Assembly: GCA_002205965.3 (NCBI GenBank)
Contig: NADL03000465.1
Coordinates: forward strand, 620,001-684,000
Direction of reading: 5' to 3'
DNA: 64,000 nt
Origin: Kappaphycus alvarezii
Taxonomy: Eukaryota > Rhodophyta > Florideophyceae > Gigartinales > Solieriaceae
Within the stretch, counting starts at the first letter, position 1. Every line of letters starts with the position of its first letter. The notes under the pieces were generated by a model. The model did no database searches. It worked only from the letters and a program-made list of their open reading frames with translations, and was not told the DNA's origin. The translations under genes and the position numbers were made by a program. This document shows, in pieces, positions 57,064-64,000 of the stretch.

Positions 57064-58447
57064 GAGCCACTAGCTAGCTAATAGCTGTAGTGGCGTTGAG
57101 ACAACCGACCACATCTTCCATGCATTAAAATAAACCAAAAATTTCCCCTTCAAATTGTAGCTGCCCCCCGCTCGGACCCAGCTGGCCCATAATGGTCCAT
57201 AATAGTACAGTCCTAATGTACAGTAGCTGGCAGCGCAAACACTTTCACTCGACAAAGGTCAGCAGGACCAACCTACGTCGATTAGCATCGCACCTTTGCT
57301 ACCCTTTAGCCCTACCAGCACCTGAGACCAGCCGCCTCACAAAAGTCGTTAGTTGCCTTGGTCAGCAAGATCGTGGTTGGCGAAGAGTGACGGCTTTAGA
57401 GAATGGGCGAGAAACCAAGGGTCAGGGTAGATCCGTTAAAGGCGTGCGCGACAGAGAAGGCGCGCTATGATAAGTGCTTTAAGGAATGGTACAAAACAAA
57501 GTTTCTAAAGGTAAGATTTTTGTGATGAAGACTTAAGAGCTAAGAGCTAGGATTGGGGCGCGTGAGGTATGCATAGGTTCAAGCAGCGTGTAGGTATTTG
57601 AAAAGTGAGTGAGGGAGGTTGATATTGGGGCGGGAAAGGTCTCGTGGTAATTACTGGTGAGGTTTATGTGAGGCTAACCCAGGTGGATGTGTTTGCGTCT
57701 TTCTGCCTATTCGGGCATGTTGCGATGCTATTCTTGAGCATGCTTACGAAAAGGGTGAGATGGAGACTTCAGTTGAATGTGATGAGCTTTTCGAAGAGTT
57801 GCAGGTGTGCATTAATGATGTGTTGGACAGGTATCGCGGAAAATCAGAGTCGCAAACGTAGATGATCACTTTTCAGCCTTTTGTTGAAGACGAGTTGGGA
57901 TCAGGGATGAGTACTTTTCGCAAATCCTCGGGGAAATTCAATTCAGGGCATGTAGCCGTGAGTCAAGGGAGGGAGACGGGGTGAAATGAGAACGGAAAGA
58001 AATGTTTTAGAGTGAGTCGCCTCCATTGAGTTGGGGAATGATGCAAGTGGCGATGATGGCGGCTAGGGTGGTGAGATTTTGGTGTTTAAATGGATTGCTC
58101 TCGTCTGCGATTACTTTGAGGGAATACACGTGAGCATGAAGCCATTTGCGAAATTGGGTCACTCAAAAGTCTACTGCCATTGAGCGATCAACATTTAATA
58201 GAAAGCATAGAAAGCGGCAATTTTGAGTAAAAATTACAACTTTCGCACAGAGAAAAAAATAACTGCAGGTGCCGGTTTCATTCACTTCGTTCCGCCGGTG
58301 CCCCCATGTTCGTCGGATCAAGTTCTTCGCACGACGATCAGCAGAAGTCACTACACTCTTTGCAGACGTCTCCGAAGGAAGTGCGGTACCGGCAAACGTT
58401 TGCACTTCCTGACATTTCCGTCATTTCCGTCATAAATCTCGTCACTC
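57064..58447. other. intergenic, no gene recognised
   Basis: This stretch separates transposon debris from the host-gene island. No convincing frame is present. The final few hundred bases presumably hold the promoter and leader of the methyltransferase gene. Confidence 0.5.
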
Positions 58448-59713
58448 ATGCATTCCATTCCTCTTCAAACCGTGAAGCGCTCCAGAATGGCCTTTATTCG
58501 AACCAGCTTGCTCCCCTCCCTCCCTTCCCAGTTTCGACCCACAATTTCGCCCCAAACGCCGGCATTTCAAGTATCCATGCGCGCACCGACTACACGAAGC
58601 GTTACTTCTGCCTACGCCTATCCCACCCGTGATCCCAACGGCTTCACAGTAATCTCCGTCGATGGCATGTCCCGCCGTCCAACCCCCTTCTGGTTAATTG
58701 GTCTAGTTCTCTCCGCCCTTATATGGCTCTGGCGTCGCTTCATCATTCTCCGTCACCTTTCCCGTGTTTATAAACGCGCTAATCTCAAACGCGACATCGC
58801 GGATTTCTATGATATTCGTTCCGCTGCCTGGGAATCAGTATGGGGCGAGCATATGCATCACGGTTTGTATGATGTTGTCAGCAACTCCAGACTGAAGGGA
58901 CGCGACGCTCAGGTGCGTACCATGTCCGAGTTGCTTCGACTGGGCGGATTGTTGAATACATCACTACCAGATGGCGCTCGTGTACTGGACGTCGGCTGTG
59001 GAATTGGAGGCGCATCACGCTTTCTGGCCCGTCATTTCGGTCCATCTTGTCAAGTTACCGGAATAACACTAAGTCCCTATCAGGCAAACCGCGCAACCGA
59101 GTTGAATAACCAAATGGGCCTCTCTCATCGAGTCAAGAACGTAGTGTGTGATGCTATGGACACTGGTTTCCCGGATAATCACTTTGACGTTGTTTGGAGC
59201 CTGGAAAGTGGAGAGCATATGGAGAATAAGCAGCTCTTTTTGCAAGAATGTGCGCGTGTGTTAAAGCCTGGCGGTACCCTGGTTATGCTGGCGTGGTGTA
59301 TACGCGAAACGAATCCCCCTCTACGAGTTGCAGAGCGTTTTTCTATCCGACGCATAATGGAGGAGTATTGCTTGCCCAGGGTAGCACCTCCGAGTGAATA
59401 TGGCACCGAGATAACGCGAAGCGGGCTCAGGAAGTTGCACATGGAGGACTGGACAATACGGGCAGCGCCGTTTTGGGGCGAAGTGGTCAGAAGCGCTGCG
59501 TTCAATCCAAAGGGATGGAGCGTGTTGCGCAAGTACGGCTGGCCACTTGTACGCTCTGCGATTGCCATGAGACACGTTATTGCTGGAATCCGGCAAGGCG
59601 TCTTTCGTCTGGTAGCATTCACTGGCAAAAAGTCCACCCCAGTCGAATGGCAGGAGGAAATGGACAGCGCAATACAGTGCCGCAGCAAAACTGCTTTACC
59701 TCTAGAGACTTAG
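58448..59713 (+). CDS. gamma-tocopherol-methyltransferase-like SAM-dependent methyltransferase
   Basis: Tocopherol C-methyltransferases make alpha- from gamma-tocopherol in plastids. This intronless 421-residue protein has ADFYDIRSAAWESVWGEHMH near the start of the catalytic region, the SAM-binding motif I VLDVGCGIGGASRFLA (residues 179-194), ITLSPYQANRATELN, DAMDTGFPDNHFDVVWSLES with GEHM, and ARVLKPGGTLVMLAWCIRET. The family-specific C-terminus is DWTIRAAPFWGEVVRSA to IRQGVFRLVAFTGKK. The first 60 residues are basic and Ser/Thr rich, like a plastid transit peptide. A membrane segment (PFWLIGLVLSALIWLWRR, about residues 78-95) precedes the catalytic domain. Start could be 58448 or 58487. MPBQ or sterol methyltransferases are less likely. 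It converges on the ATP synthase gene, 61 bp away. Confidence 0.85.
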   Translation: MHSIPLQTVKRSRMAFIRTSLLPSLPSQFRPTISPQTPAFQVSMRAPTTRSVTSAYAYPTRDPNGFTVISVDGMSRRPTPFWLIGLVLSALIWLWRRFIILRHLSRVYKRANLKRDIADFYDIRSAAWESVWGEHMHHGLYDVVSNSRLKGRDAQVRTMSELLRLGGLLNTSLPDGARVLDVGCGIGGASRFLARHFGPSCQVTGITLSPYQANRATELNNQMGLSHRVKNVVCDAMDTGFPDNHFDVVWSLESGEHMENKQLFLQECARVLKPGGTLVMLAWCIRETNPPLRVAERFSIRRIMEEYCLPRVAPPSEYGTEITRSGLRKLHMEDWTIRAAPFWGEVVRSAAFNPKGWSVLRKYGWPLVRSAIAMRHVIAGIRQGVFRLVAFTGKKSTPVEWQEEMDSAIQCRSKTALPLET

Positions 59714-59774
59714 ACACGTAAACCAAAACGATGCCTAGACTATAACATCAATCGCGGCAGGCCCGTCGAGACTA

Positions 59775-62239
<2,465 letters not shown>

Positions 62240-62940
62240 ATGCCAACTACTCGACAACCTCCTCCCGCTCCCAATCCACTCCATCCTCCTGTAGGTAGAC
62301 ACCGTCGCAACTTTGCTCGTCGTCCCCTCCTCCCACCAACCCTCCACCAGACACTCCTCCCTCCCCCCCTCCCATTGAATCCGTTTCAGATGTCCGCATG
62401 TGGCTCCAATCCCAAGGCTATTCAGAATACGCAGATGCCTTCACATCCAACGAAGTGAACGGCTCCGTTCTCAAGACCCTCACCTCTGAAGAACTACGTG
62501 ACGATCTCGGCGTCATAAATCTCCGTCATCGTCGCCATTTACTTGACGCCATTGCTACTCTCAAACAACAATCTGATCTGAAAAAAGAGCCCCTCCCGGA
62601 ACATGGCCGTATTCTCGACCATCTTTCAAACGTTCGCACGTACCATTCCTGGATTCGCGTAGGTGTCCAACTCCTCGGGTTTTCCATCGTCACTCTTCGA
62701 CTCTCCCCCGATTTTAGACCCAAGTCTCTCGTCTCCGCCGCCTCCTTCTATTTTGCTGTCACGGGCGTCATCGCTCTCCTCTACGGTATTTATCGCTATC
62801 GTACCGTAATTAACATGATTGAGCGCTCCACAGTCGCCACTCCCAAATACAAACCCGACCGTGCAGGTGTCCTCTCCATCCTCATCCTTCTCCTTCTAGC
62901 CTCCACTCTTTCCCTCACCATCATCTCCCTCCGTCTCTAA
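62240..62940 (+). CDS. SAM domain and DUF202 membrane protein
   Basis: The SAM domain reads SVSDVRMWLQSQGYSEYADA, then FTSNEVNGSVLKTLTSEELR and DDLGVINLRHRRHLLDAI; SAM domains mediate protein-protein contacts. A DUF202 module follows (LSNVRTYHSWIRVGVQLLGF), with three membrane segments (LLGFSIVTL; FYFAVTGVIALLYGIYRY; VLSILILLLLASTLSLTII). DUF202 proteins are small membrane proteins related to the VTC1 type; the function of this fusion is unknown. The SAM frame has no ATG upstream before a stop at 62296, while ATG 62240 opens a proline-rich leader in another frame. Splicing out 62295-62350 (GTAGAC to CCACCAG, 56 nt) joins them into 214 residues. A homopolymer error in the C7 run near 62362-62368 could also explain it. 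The 3' end overlaps the Mtr3 stop. Confidence 0.75.
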
Positions 62941-63790
62941 TGACTCCCTTTCCTTTTCTTCTTTGCCGCCTTCTCCAGTCCCAACCTCATCAACTCAACC
63001 ACCTCCCGACTCCCGCCACAACACAACTTGACAGCCTCCCCTAGAACCCCAACATCAACCTCCCCTGTCTGCACCAAATCACCACCCTTCCCCCCATCCA
63101 CCCAACTACTACCCCACCCTCTCCCCGATCTTCTTCCCCTCGATCCGGATCTAACACCACCTTGCCCTCCACCACCCCCGCCTGGCAACCTCCCACCAAG
63201 TCATACATCTCAATCCCTGCATCCGCCATCGCCATCCCCGCTGCTGTCACACACCCAGCGAATGCACTCCCATCATCTTCCAACACAAAAGCCTTCACAT
63301 CAATTCGACTCTTCGGATACTCACTCAACCGCGTCGCAGCACTCAAACACCTAGACAACGCTCCTCCAAGCTCTCGTTCCTCATCCGTCACCTCATTCGT
63401 TCTTGTCCGCTCATGCACTCCACTAACAGCTGATCCTCGTCCCGAAAACTGAGCCCACCGCAGTTCAGCATGGATTGTCGCATCGATGGAAGCTGCTTGG
63501 CCAGAAGGACTGGGTCCATAAACAGCACAGAACACTTTTGTACCACCCGCTTCGAAATATGCAGACCCAGTCGCGGAAGAGAGTACCGAGGGACGAAGAA
63601 AAATGGGACGCAGCTCTTCTGACGATTCGCGACTGTTGCTCCGGGTCGTGGTGGTGCATGTGGCGTGTTGTAGTCGGCATAAAGGGCCGTATTGCATTGT
63701 GTTGCCCGCGAAAATCACGGTCAGAATGGTTTGCTCGGAAGCCCGCGATGAGTCTAGAGTTGTCAACACCCGATGGCATTCGGAGTACAA
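62937..63790 (-). CDS. MTR3: exosome RNase PH-fold subunit, Mtr3 (EXOSC6) type
   Basis: Mtr3 is a catalytically inactive RNase PH-fold subunit of the nine-member exosome ring for 3'-5' RNA decay and processing. The reading has [40 protein letters not shown] (like EXOSC6 [21 protein letters not shown]), [20 protein letters not shown] and [20 protein letters not shown]. The frame then drifts, but one extra G in the run at 63095-63090 restores [20 protein letters not shown] and [20 protein letters not shown], the expected C-terminal helix, ending in TAG at 62937-62939. Length would be 284 residues from ATG 63790 or 253 from ATG 63697; the latter fits the family better. Rrp41 is the main alternative. 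The stop codon overlaps that of the convergent gene. Confidence 0.85.
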
Positions 63791-64000
63791 ATCTTAGGTT
63801 TGGAAAGTGCCAGTATCCCTTTTTTAGTTTATATTTATCTTGGTATGACAGAAAATTTTAGTAAATTCATAGAAAACCATTATGCGTTCAGAAATGATCA
63901 GCAGCAAGCTGCCAACTTCCCCGCGCCCCTTTCACTGATTCAGCAAGGCCGAGCCGAGGAGCGGCAATCAGGGTTAATCGCCCTCCGCTTGATACCGTAT
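63791..64000. other. upstream of the Mtr3 gene
   Basis: These 210 bases presumably contain the promoter of the minus-strand Mtr3 gene. No clear element or further gene is visible before the window ends. Confidence 0.4.

Overview
The window is eukaryotic nuclear DNA. The evidence is a mitochondrial F1 ATP synthase beta gene with a GT-AG intron, a three-exon membrane-anchored ubiquitin-fold (UBL3/MUB) gene with a CaaX end, an exosome Mtr3-type subunit, and many eukaryotic transposons. A gamma-tocopherol-methyltransferase-like gene points to a photosynthetic lineage. Few introns, close convergent genes and a heavy transposon load would fit a red macroalga, but that placement is inference only.

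Layout. 1-3.4 kb: badly decayed Ty3/Gypsy pol (minus). 3.9-8.1 kb: two decayed pogo-like (DDE_1) transposases. 8.56-11.27 kb: a two-gene PIF/Harbinger element with inverted ends, a broken transposase (+) and a converging Myb-like gene (-). 15.29-16.50 kb: the UBL3/MUB gene. 19.86-25.35 kb: a large hAT element with matching 18-bp inverted ends and a 7/8 target-site duplication, carrying a broken hAT transposase and an uninterrupted ORF resembling the C-terminal endonuclease region of non-LTR retrotransposons. 25.5-26.5 kb: Tc1-like remnant. 30.0-32.3 kb: unrecognised, broken, protein-like reading (+). 32.45-34.68 kb: end of a Gypsy pol (-) with two chromodomains, abutted by a Tc1 transposase (-). 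39.8-41.1 kb: another Gypsy remnant (-). 44.3-46.4 kb: third pogo-like copy. 47.2-50.8 kb: internally deleted Copia element with LTRs (-). 51.0-56.1 kb: nearly full-length decayed Gypsy (+). 56.5-57.1 kb: a second endonuclease-type fragment.

The right end, 58.4-63.8 kb, is a compact host-gene island: tocopherol methyltransferase (+), ATP synthase beta (-), a SAM-domain/DUF202 membrane protein (+) and exosome Mtr3 (-). They are arranged as two convergent pairs, one 61 bp apart and the other with overlapping stop codons. The genes serve different processes (plastid antioxidant synthesis, mitochondrial ATP synthesis, RNA processing), so proximity probably reflects compactness, not a pathway.

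A recurring signal cuts across the window: in six places, including the essential ATP synthase and exosome genes, the reading frame is lost by exactly one missing base in or beside a homopolymer run. This suggests systematic undercalling in the underlying sequence, so several 'pseudogenes' may be less damaged than they look.
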